Source: Candidatus Magnetominusculus dajiuhuensis (GTDB lineage: Bacteria > Nitrospirota > Thermodesulfovibrionia > Thermodesulfovibrionales > Magnetobacteriaceae). From it: a stretch of DNA of 50,802 bases. Below are positions 7,201-15,884 of the stretch, in pieces. Each line of letters starts with the position of its first letter. Within the stretch, counting starts at the first letter, position 1. The translations under genes and the position numbers were made by a program. The notes beneath the pieces are model-generated. The model saw only the letters and a list, made by a program, of their open reading frames with translations. It had not been told where the DNA came from and did not search any database. The stretch spans positions 1 through 50,802 of the forward strand of contig JADFXP010000023.1 in NCBI GenBank assembly GCA_015233465.1. The letters are read 5' to 3'.

Positions 7201-8576
7201 GCCCCTGTTACCTCTATAATTGATGTCTCAATAAGTTCAAGCATAGTGGTAAGTTCATCTTGAGATATTGATAGAGGAGGCATTATTACAATCACATTTC
7301 CAAGAGGTCTTAATATCACTCCTCTGCTCCGTAGATTATCTGTAACCTGATAACCCATCTTTTGCTCATATGGATAAGGTTCTTTGGTTTCCTTATTAAT
7401 AACAAGCTCAATTCCAGCCATTAAACCAGCATGTCGAGAATTTCCAACATGCGGGAATATTGAAATCTTTTCAAGCCATAAATCAAGTATCTCTATCTTT
7501 GGCGCTAACTCTTCTATTGTATTATCCCTTTTAAATATATCAAGACAAGCAAGGGCTGCAGCACAGGCAAGTGGATTTCCAGTATATGAATGACCATGGA
7601 AAAAGGTTTTAAATTCATTAGTTGAGCCTAAAAATGCTTCATATATAAAATCCCTTGCAACCGTTACTGCCAAAGGCAGATAGCCTCCAGTAATCCCTTT
7701 AGAAAGGCATATTATATCAGGCACAACTCCCTCATGCTCACAAGCAAACATCTTTCCTGTCCTTCCAAATCCAGTTGCAACTTCATCTACTATCAAAAGA
7801 GTGTTATATTTTGTACAAAGGCTTCTTACTCCACTCAGAAATCCAGAAGGCGCAACAATCATTCCACCTGCAGCCTGTACTAATGGTTCAATTATTATGC
7901 CTGCAATAGTATCAGAATGTGCTGCTATTATCTCTTCCATCTTATCTAAACACGTCATGTTGCAAGTATCTTTATTTAATCCAAGCTCACAACGATAACA
8001 ATATGGAGATGGGGATTTATGAGTCTTAAAAAGCAGCGCTCCAAATGTTGAATGAAATAAATCTATCCCTCCCACGCTGACTGCCCCAAGGGTATCGCCA
8101 TGATAGGCATTATTTAGAGAAATAAATTGATTTTTGTTTGTTTGACCTATATTTCTCCAATACTGAAATGCCATCTTTAGCCCAACCTCTACGGCAGTAG
8201 AGCCATTATCTGAAAAAAATACCTTATTAAGAGATGGATTATCAGGACAAAGCGTGGAATTTAAGAATTGACAGATTCGTTCTGATAAAAGTATTGAAGT
8301 TTCTCCACAAAGCCCAAGCAAGGTTGAATGTGCAATTTTATCAAGTTGATCCTTAATGGCATCATTTATCTCTTTTACACGATGTCCATGAATATTTACC
8401 CATAATGAAGACACGCCATCAAGATACCATCTGCCATTTATATCTTTTATATAGCAGCCCTTCCCTTCTGTAATAATCAAGGGATCAGAGCTGCACCAGT
8501 CCAACATTTGAGTAAAAGGATGCCAGATGTGTTTTTTATCAAGCGCAATAAGTTGATCGTAATCAGAGAAAAACAT
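7197..8576 (-). CDS. bioA: Adenosylmethionine-8-amino-7-oxononanoate aminotransferase
   Basis: PLP enzyme of biotin synthesis that transfers the amino group of S-adenosylmethionine to KAPA to give DAPA. N-terminal HIWHPFTQM and GSTAVEVGLKMA are classic BioA signatures. IVDEVATGFGRTGK carries the PLP-binding Asp, and CLSKGITGGYLPL near residue 290 has the Schiff-base Lys. FFHGHSYTGNPLACAAALA completes the substrate site. The 459 aa length is normal. It lies eight bases after the receiver gene and its stop overlaps the selenoprotein start, so the three are probably co-transcribed. BioW is encoded 2.8 kb upstream on the same strand. Confidence 0.95.
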   Translation of the reverse strand: MFFSDYDQLIALDKKHIWHPFTQMLDWCSSDPLIITEGKGCYIKDINGRWYLDGVSSLWVNIHGHRVKEINDAIKDQLDKIAHSTLLGLCGETSILLSERICQFLNSTLCPDNPSLNKVFFSDNGSTAVEVGLKMAFQYWRNIGQTNKNQFISLNNAYHGDTLGAVSVGGIDLFHSTFGALLFKTHKSPSPYCYRCELGLNKDTCNMTCLDKMEEIIAAHSDTIAGIIIEPLVQAAGGMIVAPSGFLSGVRSLCTKYNTLLIVDEVATGFGRTGKMFACEHEGVVPDIICLSKGITGGYLPLAVTVARDFIYEAFLGSTNEFKTFFHGHSYTGNPLACAAALACLDIFKRDNTIEELAPKIEILDLWLEKISIFPHVGNSRHAGLMAGIELVINKETKEPYPYEQKMGYQVTDNLRSRGVILRPLGNVIVIMPPLSISQDELTTMLELIETSIIEVTGA

Positions 8577-8584
8577 GTAACCCT

Positions 8585-8980
8585 TTATTCGTTAGGCTTA
8601 ATTTTGTTTAATGTATCGGAGATAATCTTATCAAGTTCTCTTTCAGTATATGGTTTAAAGAGGCATTCAAAGGGTTTATTTGTATTTAATTTCTCAAATA
8701 TAGCTGAATTTGATTGCGCAGTTAGAAAGATTACAGGGATTGAAAATTTATCAAGTATATACTTAGCAGCATCAATTCCATCCATAACGCCTGATAATTT
8801 TATATCCATTAATACTAAATCTGGCTTATCAGCTCCTGCAGATAATACAGCGCTTTCACCAGAGGTTTCTAAAGATGTTACAATATATCCGCGTCTTTTA
8901 AGCATATTTTTGACATAAATACCTGTTATAGCTTCATCTTCTACTATCAAAATCTTTATTTTTTGTTTTGAGTTATTCAT
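8585..8980 (-). CDS. Single-domain response regulator (CheY-like receiver)
   Basis: Stand-alone phosphoacceptor domain of 131 aa without an output domain. The acidic pair ED is in ILIVEDEA (residues 16-17), the phosphoacceptor Asp is in DLVLMDIKLSG (near residue 60), the conserved Thr is in IFLTAQ and the Lys is in LFKPY. Such proteins pass phosphate to or from a partner kinase. No kinase is adjacent, so the partner is unknown. It sits between the caspase-like gene and bioA in a tight minus-strand run; a role with either neighbour cannot be read from the sequence. Confidence 0.85.
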   Translation of the reverse strand: MNNSKQKIKILIVEDEAITGIYVKNMLKRRGYIVTSLETSGESAVLSAGADKPDLVLMDIKLSGVMDGIDAAKYILDKFSIPVIFLTAQSNSAIFEKLNTNKPFECLFKPYTERELDKIISDTLNKIKPNE

Positions 8981-9043
8981 AATATATTATGAATGTTTTG
9001 ATTAGGATTTGTCTATACCTATGATAAAATCAGAGAGACAAAA

Positions 9044-10525
9044 TTAATGACCAGCTCTAACTGCTCGCACTCCCATATCTCGGCAGCCGCCTCTATCAAC
9101 ACCGCTGCCAATACTTCCGTCATTAAAGGCAACGCCGCGAGCACAACAATTACCATTTTCCTCTAATGACCAATACCAATACGACCCTCCGTCTGCAAAT
9201 ATAGGATCAAGATGTATCCGCCCGCCGTCATAAGTTGTATTAGTCTTAGACTGTTCATATATATTCTTTAATTCATCTACAGTCGGCAATCTCCAATCTC
9301 TGTATCCTCCTGTCTGAAGTTCGCTTACATATTTCCTTGAATTATTCCAATTAAAACATCTGCCTATTTCTGCATAGCTGTCTTTTTTTGTCCACATCAA
9401 ACCTGTGTTTATATCAAATATAGTACCGTCTCCATTATCAGTAAAACGGCCGTCTGAGGATAATGAATTCTTAATTTTAATTGGGCGGGACGAAATTTTG
9501 GTCTCTTTAGTCGGTGTTAGCGGCTGTATTTTTTCAAGTTGATTTATCTTAGCCTGCGCAACTTCCGTAAGAACGCTGTTTGGAAACTTAGATAAAAATT
9601 CTTTAAAATCAGAGACATCAGTTGAGGATTTTATGGTATCCCAATATTCCTTATCAACATCAATATTATTTTGCATAGTTGGAACTGACATGTTTGAAAC
9701 CCTCATATTAGAATCTATCTTAAAATAAAAATCCCCAATAATTGAAGATGATTCCCATGGAATTTGTCTTTCATTTGATAAATTCCTTACAGACTCTCGT
9801 ACGCCTTTAAACATCTGCTCAATCTGTACCCCTGGTTTTTCCATATTTTTAATCAATTCCTGAGTATAAAGACCATTTTTACCTTCCCCGTCGCTTGCTA
9901 CAGAACCGGGTGCTGTTGAATATGCAATAAACGTCCCTTCTGGAGCCTTCATTTGTGCAAGTCCGCCGCCGAAAGCAGATCTAAACCCCTTAAAAGGATT
10001 ATCACGGCAGGCATCAAGTATTACAATATTAAGACGATTTTTTGCATATGCCATGTTTATTAACACATCATTAGCATTAACTGCCTCAGGTATTACATCT
10101 TTTTCAGAATGAACATCAGCGTCAATTGGAATTAGATAATTTTCTCCATTTATCTGAATCCCATGCCCTGCAAAATAAAATAACCCAACCCCTCCATCTC
10201 TTATCTCATCGCCAAATTGTGATATTAGTCTTTTCATTTCCTTTTGAGTTAAGTCAAAGCCTCTTAACACCTTGAAATGTAACCCTTCTAATACCTTTAC
10301 CATTGCTGAAGCGTCATTTACAGGATTTTTGAGAGTCTTGATATTTTTATATGTCCCATTACCAATAACAAGGGCTATTCTTTTTTCATTCTGCATTGAA
10401 TTTATCTCTATAGAACGATTATCTGTAGATTTAACTATTATTTTGGGCTTTGCATAAAGCGATGATGTATGGCTTAAGACAAAAATGATTAATATCCAAT
10501 AAAATAATTTATTCAGTTTATTCAT
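9044..10525 (-). CDS. Secreted caspase-like (C14/metacaspase) protein with C-terminal Lcl/DUF1566 domain
   Basis: A signal peptide (residues 1-25, ending SLYA) is followed by a caspase-fold peptidase domain. KRIALVIGNGTYKN opens the fold, the catalytic His is in FYFAGHG (about residue 121) and the catalytic Cys is in VILDACRDNPF (about 173). A middle segment, YWDTIKSSTDVSDFKEFLSKFPNS, is the linker seen in many bacterial caspase-like proteins. The last 130 residues (GDGTIFDINTGLMWTK, WRLPTVDEL, AVRAGH) form an Lcl/DUF1566 domain, often found on surface or secreted proteins. I set the start at ATG 10525; a TTG five codons upstream is less likely and would overlap the lipid kinase gene. The target of cleavage is unknown. 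Confidence 0.85.
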   Translation of the reverse strand: MNKLNKLFYWILIIFVLSHTSSLYAKPKIIVKSTDNRSIEINSMQNEKRIALVIGNGTYKNIKTLKNPVNDASAMVKVLEGLHFKVLRGFDLTQKEMKRLISQFGDEIRDGGVGLFYFAGHGIQINGENYLIPIDADVHSEKDVIPEAVNANDVLINMAYAKNRLNIVILDACRDNPFKGFRSAFGGGLAQMKAPEGTFIAYSTAPGSVASDGEGKNGLYTQELIKNMEKPGVQIEQMFKGVRESVRNLSNERQIPWESSSIIGDFYFKIDSNMRVSNMSVPTMQNNIDVDKEYWDTIKSSTDVSDFKEFLSKFPNSVLTEVAQAKINQLEKIQPLTPTKETKISSRPIKIKNSLSSDGRFTDNGDGTIFDINTGLMWTKKDSYAEIGRCFNWNNSRKYVSELQTGGYRDWRLPTVDELKNIYEQSKTNTTYDGGRIHLDPIFADGGSYWYWSLEENGNCCARGVAFNDGSIGSGVDRGGCRDMGVRAVRAGH

Positions 10526-10527
10526 AT

Positions 10528-11403
10528 TCAAATCCCACAAATAAGTCTCAAGGCATTAGGAATAATATCTATAACACAATTCCCTTTACCAAGATAATCT
10601 CCGTCTATCTGTATATGCTCATTGCCCTCAATCCTTATCTCTTTGCAGATTAAATATCTCACATCAATATATCTAGTATGACTACCAGATATTATCCCAT
10701 AAAGGTACCTCAACAGATTAATCCTGCCCTGTTTCTCAAATATATTAACATAAAGATGAGGAACTTTGATATTTGCATCAGGAGCTATCTTAAACCTGCC
10801 CCCATAACTGCTTGCATTGCTGACAATTCCGCTATATCCTAGATATCTTGTTCCATCAACGATAAAATCTAACTTAATTTGAGGTTTAAAAAAACACTTT
10901 AATCCACTTAAAATATAAGCCCCTTTACCAGAGATACCTTTTAAACCTTCATCCATCCCATACACGGCTCTTCCATCAAAACCAATACCAGCCATCAATA
11001 TAAAAAATATTTCGTCTTGATTCTCTAACTTAATACGCCCAAGTGATACATCATTAGGACTTCCATTTATAATATTATCCAGCGCTTTTTTTATTGTTTC
11101 AATATCCAACTCTATTGCTAATACATTAGTAGTGCCAAGCGGAATTATACCAAGCGGAACAGTTGAATGAACCATTCCATTAATCACCTCATTAATTGTG
11201 CCGTCTCCACCTGCTGCTATTATCATAGGTCTTTGCTCACTTACCCCTGCCTTAGCACGATATTTCGCATCTCCTCTTTTACCTGTTAGAAATAATTCTG
11301 TCTCAATTCCATGCTCTAATAGCAGTCCTTGGAAAGTATGGATTTTATCTTGAGCATGTTTACCTGCTATGGGATTAGCTATTAAAAGAGCCGATGATTT
11401 CAT
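10528..11403 (-). CDS. Diacylglycerol/lipid kinase family protein (DagK/YegS-like)
   Basis: Cytoplasmic lipid kinase of the DAGK catalytic family. ANPIAGKHA at the N-terminus, AAGGDGTINEVINGM (nucleotide-binding GGDGT) and PLGIIPLGTTN are diagnostic. The C-terminal half ends in EIRIEGNEHIQIDGDYLG, the usual second domain. The start is ambiguous: ATG 11403 places LLIANPIAGK at the normal distance and has AAGGGG 13 bases upstream, while ATG 11415 and 11439 are in frame. The gene overlaps the end of bioW by about 29 bases. The exact lipid substrate cannot be predicted. Confidence 0.85.
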   Translation of the reverse strand: MKSSALLIANPIAGKHAQDKIHTFQGLLLEHGIETELFLTGKRGDAKYRAKAGVSEQRPMIIAAGGDGTINEVINGMVHSTVPLGIIPLGTTNVLAIELDIETIKKALDNIINGSPNDVSLGRIKLENQDEIFFILMAGIGFDGRAVYGMDEGLKGISGKGAYILSGLKCFFKPQIKLDFIVDGTRYLGYSGIVSNASSYGGRFKIAPDANIKVPHLYVNIFEKQGRINLLRYLYGIISGSHTRYIDVRYLICKEIRIEGNEHIQIDGDYLGKGNCVIDIIPNALRLICGI

Positions 11404-12148
11404 TGATCGACACATTCCCCTTAAAATCTGATATTTCATTTATTAACACAATAGTATCTTCCAAATATTTTTTTATATTATCTATCTTACTTTTTGTAAA
11501 TATAACCCTGCCGCCACAATCTGAATTGTATTCTTTAATATTTGGTATTCGTACATATCCATATTTATTTGATGCAACATATCCAGTTGTATAATCTGGA
11601 TTATCTGAAACGCATAACTCTGCTAACACATCAGGACAGGATGAAATCTTTGATGCTATTTGAAGTCCTTCCTTAGCCCTTGTGTTTACAAGTCCAAATG
11701 TCCTGATATTTTCATCTAACCTATTCGAAGCATATTCTGTAAGTCCAAATCTTACTGCCCTTAATCCTCTTGATTTATTGTTGTCAAGCCTTAGTCCAGA
11801 GTTTGAATCTATAATTGCTGCGCCCCTTAGATCATTTTGATTATAAATTATTTCTATCGCACTATATATTGCGTCATTGCTGCACTTAAGGGCTTTAAGT
11901 AAATTTATTATTGTATTCCTTGCATCTTCTCCGCATGTGCAAACTGGCAGAGATTTTATCATTATAGGCACAACTGGCAGTTCCTCAATAGTAAAATTAA
12001 TATTTTTAGCCTTGCCCCTTGTGTGAGTTAATGCCTTAGATAAATATTCGCTTTGAATCTTATGTATCTCTTTTTCATGGAAGATCCCTTCTGCCCCGCA
12101 TATATGTCTTTGTCCATCATCTGCCCTCATCCTTACACTATATAACAT
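11375..12148 (-). CDS. bioW: 6-carboxyhexanoate-CoA ligase (pimeloyl-CoA synthetase)
   Basis: Makes pimeloyl-CoA from pimelate and ATP, the entry step of biotin synthesis in bacteria that do not use BioC/BioH. LYSVRMRADDGQRHICGAEGI at the N-terminus matches the BioW opening, followed by ALTHTRGKAKNINFTIEEL and LRGAAIIDSNSGLRLD, then RGLRAVRFGL, corresponding to the family RGVRVS-type motif. At 257 aa the length is right. Together with bioA on the same strand it shows biotin is made by the BioW route. No bioF, bioD or bioB lies in the window. Confidence 0.9.
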   Translation of the reverse strand: MLYSVRMRADDGQRHICGAEGIFHEKEIHKIQSEYLSKALTHTRGKAKNINFTIEELPVVPIMIKSLPVCTCGEDARNTIINLLKALKCSNDAIYSAIEIIYNQNDLRGAAIIDSNSGLRLDNNKSRGLRAVRFGLTEYASNRLDENIRTFGLVNTRAKEGLQIASKISSCPDVLAELCVSDNPDYTTGYVASNKYGYVRIPNIKEYNSDCGGRVIFTKSKIDNIKKYLEDTIVLINEISDFKGNVSINEIIGSFNS

Positions 12149-12149
12149 A

Positions 12150-12767
12150 TTATTTGCTCAATCCTATATTCAGAATCTTCATTGAATCAAATACACATTT
12201 GACATAATATCCGTCAAAAGTTGCAATTATCTCTTTTGGAAATAAATAATCATCAACCCTGATTTCATCATTATATGTAATATCCATACTATCTCCATGT
12301 TTAAGCCTTAGTTTCATCTTTACAGGCAGCATTGTAATCTTATTGATAGTTAGAGTTTTATCCATGCCTTCAATAATATAAAATCCATCCTTCTCAGTTA
12401 TCACAAAATCATCAATATTCCACCACAATAGTCCATCTATAATTCCTTGTGCAATAATATCCTTTGCTTCAGGGTGTATCGACATATTACTTTGAACAAT
12501 TTGGTTATGACTAGATAATGACCCAGCCAAAAATCCCATTGAATAAACCTTCACCATCAAATCATCTTTATCAACATTAATGGTAACAGTTCCCTCAAAA
12601 GACTTTTCTGGAGTCTTCATTGTTCCATCACCTAAACCTGTAATAGTAGTTACCTTTGAATATTTTTGCATCAACTCTTCTATTGTTGCAGGTGTTTTTA
12701 TCGGTTTGACTCCTGCACATGAACTGATTAAAAATATTACGCTGATAATTATTAGAGAGTACTGCTT
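12150..12767 (-). CDS. Lipoprotein, DUF4292/LolB-like
   Basis: Predicted outer-membrane or periplasmic lipoprotein. MRKQYSLIIISVIFLISSCAG gives a basic n-region, hydrophobic core and lipobox ending in the acylated Cys. The rest is mostly beta-strand: GDGTMKTPEKSFEGTVTINV, then LMVKVYSMGFLAGSL, as in the LolB/LppX-like DUF4292 group. I set the start at TTG 12767 because it gives a compact signal peptide; a TTG at 12812 inside the radA end is the other option. Neither has a clear ribosome-binding site. It follows radA and precedes bioW with one base of spacing. Transport of a lipid is possible from the fold, but unproven. Confidence 0.65.
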   Translation of the reverse strand, partial: KQYSLIIISVIFLISSCAGVKPIKTPATIEELMQKYSKVTTITGLGDGTMKTPEKSFEGTVTINVDKDDLMVKVYSMGFLAGSLSSHNQIVQSNMSIHPEAKDIIAQGIIDGLLWWNIDDFVITEKDGFYIIEGMDKTLTINKITMLPVKMKLRLKHGDSMDITYNDEIRVDDYLFPKEIIATFDGYYVKCVFDSMKILNIGLSK

Positions 12768-12777
12768 CCTCAAGGTA

Positions 12778-14145
12778 TTAAGAATAACAAATTCGTTTAA
12801 GCGCTTCTTCAATGTTTTTTACACCCGTTATTTTAATCTCAGGCTTAGAATTAAGTCTGTTTAAATTTGAGACTGGAATTATTGCCTCTTTAAATCCTAT
12901 CTTTGCCCCTTCCTTTATTCTCGCCTCTGCCTGCGACACCGCCCTTATCTCACCAGATAAGCCAATCTCGCCAAATACAAGTATCTCTTTATTTATTATA
13001 ATATTTTTATGTGATGAAACAATTGTAGATATTATTCCTAAATCAAAGGCTGGCTCAATAATCTTTAACCCGCCAACTACATTTATAAAGATATCACAAT
13101 CCCCTAAGTGCATTCCACCAATCTTTTCAAGTACAGCAATCAGCAGATTAACCCTGTTTATATCTACCCCAATACCTGTTCTTCTCGGTATTCCAAATGA
13201 TGTCCTTGAAACGAGAGCCTGTAATTCAACTAACAGTGGCCTTGTGCCTTCAATTGTTGCAACTACTACTGTCCCTGACATCCTCTCACTATTTTGATCA
13301 AGAAAAAGCTCAGAAGGATTTGTTATCTCACAGAGCCCCTTTTCCCGCATATCAAATACTCCAATCTCATTTGTTGAACCAAAACGGTTCTTTACAGCCC
13401 TTAATATCCTATATGAATATCCCCTCTCTCCCTCAAAATATAATACAGTATCTACAATATGTTCAAGCACCCTAGGGCCAGCAATAGCGCCTTCCTTTGT
13501 TACATGTCCAACTATGAATACCGGAAGATGGGTTTGTTTAGCCAACTGCATCAATTGATATGAAGACTCGCGCACTTGACCAACCGAACCCGGCGCTGAT
13601 GGAAGGTCTTGTAAAAATACCGTCTGAATGGAATCTACAATCAATACCGTTGGTTTTATTTCCTTAACATAACTAATGATTGTATCAACGCATGTCTCAG
13701 ATAAAACTTTTATCCTATAGTTGTTGATTCCAAGTCTTTGAGACCTTAGTTTAATCTGTTTTAGAGATTCCTCACCAGATACATATAGGGCAATTCCACT
13801 GTCATCTCCATTATTTCTTAATAGACCATCTAACATCTGAAGCACAATTGTAGATTTACCAATACCAGGGTCTCCGCCAATTAATACTACTGCCCCGCTT
13901 ACAATACCGCCCCCTAATACCCTGTCTAATTCGCCTATACCAGTTGTACGGCTGTCCTCTTTATTTATCTGTATATCAGTTAATGAGACGGCTGTTGACC
14001 CTGTGCCTGTCTTTAGAGGTTTTGAGGCAATGATCTTTTCTTCTATAAAACTGTTCCATGCACCACAGTCCGGACACTTGCCCAGCCACTTTGAAGCGCT
14101 GTGGCCGCATGTTTGACATTGATATATTAATTTCTGCTTGGACAT
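12778..14145 (-). CDS. radA: DNA repair protein RadA (Sms)
   Basis: RecA-like branch-migration helicase used in recombination repair. It has an N-terminal zinc finger CQTCGHSASKWLGKCPDCG (residues 9-27), Walker A GGDPGIGKST near residue 91, the RadA-specific KNRFG motif (VKNRFGSTNEIGVF) and a C-terminal Lon-protease-like domain with GDCDIFINVVGGLKI and EIGLSGEIRAVSQ. Length 455 aa is standard. A dispersed palindromic repeat lies directly upstream of its start, between it and the Rieske gene. Confidence 0.97.
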   Translation of the reverse strand: MSKQKLIYQCQTCGHSASKWLGKCPDCGAWNSFIEEKIIASKPLKTGTGSTAVSLTDIQINKEDSRTTGIGELDRVLGGGIVSGAVVLIGGDPGIGKSTIVLQMLDGLLRNNGDDSGIALYVSGEESLKQIKLRSQRLGINNYRIKVLSETCVDTIISYVKEIKPTVLIVDSIQTVFLQDLPSAPGSVGQVRESSYQLMQLAKQTHLPVFIVGHVTKEGAIAGPRVLEHIVDTVLYFEGERGYSYRILRAVKNRFGSTNEIGVFDMREKGLCEITNPSELFLDQNSERMSGTVVVATIEGTRPLLVELQALVSRTSFGIPRRTGIGVDINRVNLLIAVLEKIGGMHLGDCDIFINVVGGLKIIEPAFDLGIISTIVSSHKNIIINKEILVFGEIGLSGEIRAVSQAEARIKEGAKIGFKEAIIPVSNLNRLNSKPEIKITGVKNIEEALKRICYS

Positions 14146-14155
14146 ATTTAACCAT

Positions 14156-14210
14156 TTAAGGGCTCTGCCCTTAAAAATCCCGCAAGGGAACTAGTTCCCT
14201 TGACCCATTA
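14156..14210 (+). repeat. Dispersed two-hairpin repeat, reference copy
   Basis: Clear copy: TTAAGGGC-TCT-GCCCTTAA, linker AAATCCCG, then CAAGGGAACTAGTTCCCTTG, ending ACCCATTA. Both hairpins are perfect. It fills the spacer between the Rieske gene and radA, antisense to their direction. Confidence 0.85.
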
Positions 14211-14212
14211 AT

Positions 14213-14667
14213 TTACACAATCAACCCAACATAAACATTACCGTCTCTTAGTTCGATAGGTAGACGTTTTAGCGGTTTGTTTGGAGGACCTGAGATAACC
14301 TTGCCCGAAATATCATAGGTTCCTCCATGACATGGACATATAAATTGATTTTTATGGTAATTGAAGTTTACTAGACAACCTAAATGTGTGCAAACACCCG
14401 TAAGAGCAAAGACTGCCTTGTCTTGATTTACTAAAAATATACGCTCTGTAGATTGTTGATTTCTATTATTTTTATACTGAAGGTCTATTCTCTTTACGCC
14501 CCTTTTAGGAAGGTTATCATATGTTGTCAACTGGTAATATTCTAGTTCTTTAGTCTGTCTGTTAAATGGATATATAAATGATACCCCCACTACAGAAAAC
14601 GATGAAAAAAGGATAAAAAAAAAGCCTTTATTATTATTTTCAAAAAATTACGACGATGAATTGTCAT
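14213..14667 (-). CDS. Tat-exported Rieske [2Fe-2S] protein with apparent frameshift
   Basis: Rieske iron-sulfur protein that would carry electrons on the outer face of the membrane. CTHLGC and CPCHGG are the two cluster-binding motifs (about residues 94-99 and 111-116 of the repaired protein). The open frame with these motifs starts only at GTG 14590, without a signal. Upstream in another frame lies ATG 14667 with MTIHRRNFLKIIIKAFF, a textbook twin-arginine signal. The two frames meet in a run of nine T (14623-14615 on the minus strand); ten T would join them into a 151-residue protein. Either the tract is an assembly indel or slippage or a mutation silences export. It lies 30 bases after ihfB; no cytochrome b gene is adjacent. 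Confidence 0.8.
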
Positions 14668-14696
14668 TATATGATCTAACAAGAGAGGTTAATCTG

Positions 14697-14993
14697 TTAC
14701 TCCTCTGTCTTGCCTCCTGGATTTAATAGGTCTTTAAATTCCTTGCCCATCTTAAAATGGATAAGTTTCTTTTGTGTTACATCAACCTTTGCGCCAGTTT
14801 TAGGATTACGCGCAATTCTAGCTGGTCTAGTTTTTAATTTGAATATTCCAAATCCCCTGATCTCAACCTTTTCGCCATTTTGAAATGCGCTTGTGAGGCT
14901 TTGAAAAAACGTATCAATTATCACCTCAGTTTGTGCCTTTGTCAATCCTGTTACTTGCCCTGACACTAAATTAATTAATTCCGAGCGTGTCAT
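14697..14993 (-). CDS. ihfB: Integration host factor beta-like / HU-family DNA-bending protein
   Basis: Small nucleoid protein of 98 aa. MTRSELINLVSG, VIIDTFFQSLTSAFQNGEKVEIRGFG and the DNA-binding arm RPARIARNPKTGAKVDV are all present, with the Pro at the arm tip (NPKTG). The order rpsA-sppA-ihfB agrees with assignment as the beta-type subunit. The tail LLNPGGKTEE is slightly extended. Confidence 0.92.
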   Translation of the reverse strand: MTRSELINLVSGQVTGLTKAQTEVIIDTFFQSLTSAFQNGEKVEIRGFGIFKLKTRPARIARNPKTGAKVDVTQKKLIHFKMGKEFKDLLNPGGKTEE

Positions 14994-15035
14994 TTAAATG
15001 CCCTCCCATATGATATTTATCACTATTAATTATCA

Positions 15036-15884
15036 TTAAAGCCTTATCATATATTTTAAAGACATTGGAGAAAATATATCATTGTATATCAATGAAACCT
15101 TATTGTTTAACATATGTAATATTGACAGCTCATCTTTCTTTGAGACTATCTTTGGCTCTCCCTTTATCCCTGCTAATTTACCAGTCTCTTTAACAGCAAA
15201 TTGAAAATCGCCTATTGAATCTACTAATCCCAATGCTAAAGCCTGTCTGCCAGTAAATATTCGGCCGTCAGCAAGTCCTTTTACCTTTTCATAGGGCATC
15301 TTTCGTCCACTTGCCACTGCCTGAATGAATTGTTCATGTACATCATCTAAGACATTTTGTAATATCCCTCTCTCTTCATCCCCTATTCCTCTAAAAATTG
15401 AGGCAAGGTCTTTATATCTCCCGCTTTTAATTACATCATTTTTAACTCCAATCTTCTCCATAAAGCCCTTCAAATTGGGCAGCTCCATTATAACCCCAAT
15501 TGATCCTGTAAGAGTACCCGGGTTTGCTATTATCTTTGAGGCAGGAGCGGATAAATAATAACCTCCAGATGCAGCTAAAGACCCCATTGAAATTACAACC
15601 TTTTTCTTCTTAACCGTTTCTTTTACCTCATCATATATCTCTTGAGAAGGAACAACTGCCCCTCCAGGACTATTTACCCTTATAATTATTGCCTTTATTG
15701 AATCATCTTCTCTATATTCCTTTATCTCATCAACTATATCTTCAGATTTAAAGATTGGCCCTTCAATATCTACTACTCCTATCTTTTGTCCAGAAGATGC
15801 CTTGCCCTCCATAAAGGTCAAAATAATACTTAGAAATATTAATATCACTATCAACCCAACAAAATATAAAAAGAATTTTTTCAT
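15036..15884 (-). CDS. sppA: Signal peptide peptidase SppA, short form
   Basis: Membrane-anchored serine protease that degrades leftover signal peptides. One N-terminal helix (FLYFVGLIVILIFLSIILTF) is followed by the ClpP-like domain: IIIRVNSPGGAVVPSQEI, the catalytic Ser in SMGSLAASGGYYLSA (near residue 106) and the catalytic Lys in VIKSGRYKDLAS. Length 282 aa matches the single-domain form. It shares one base with the end of rpsA. Confidence 0.94.
   Translation of the reverse strand: MKKFFLYFVGLIVILIFLSIILTFMEGKASSGQKIGVVDIEGPIFKSEDIVDEIKEYREDDSIKAIIIRVNSPGGAVVPSQEIYDEVKETVKKKKVVISMGSLAASGGYYLSAPASKIIANPGTLTGSIGVIMELPNLKGFMEKIGVKNDVIKSGRYKDLASIFRGIGDEERGILQNVLDDVHEQFIQAVASGRKMPYEKVKGLADGRIFTGRQALALGLVDSIGDFQFAVKETGKLAGIKGEPKIVSKKDELSILHMLNNKVSLIYNDIFSPMSLKYMIRL

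Noticed and set aside
12768..12812. Longer N-terminus for the DUF4292 lipoprotein
   Set aside because: It would put 15 extra residues before the signal peptide and overlap radA; the shorter form is a canonical lipoprotein.
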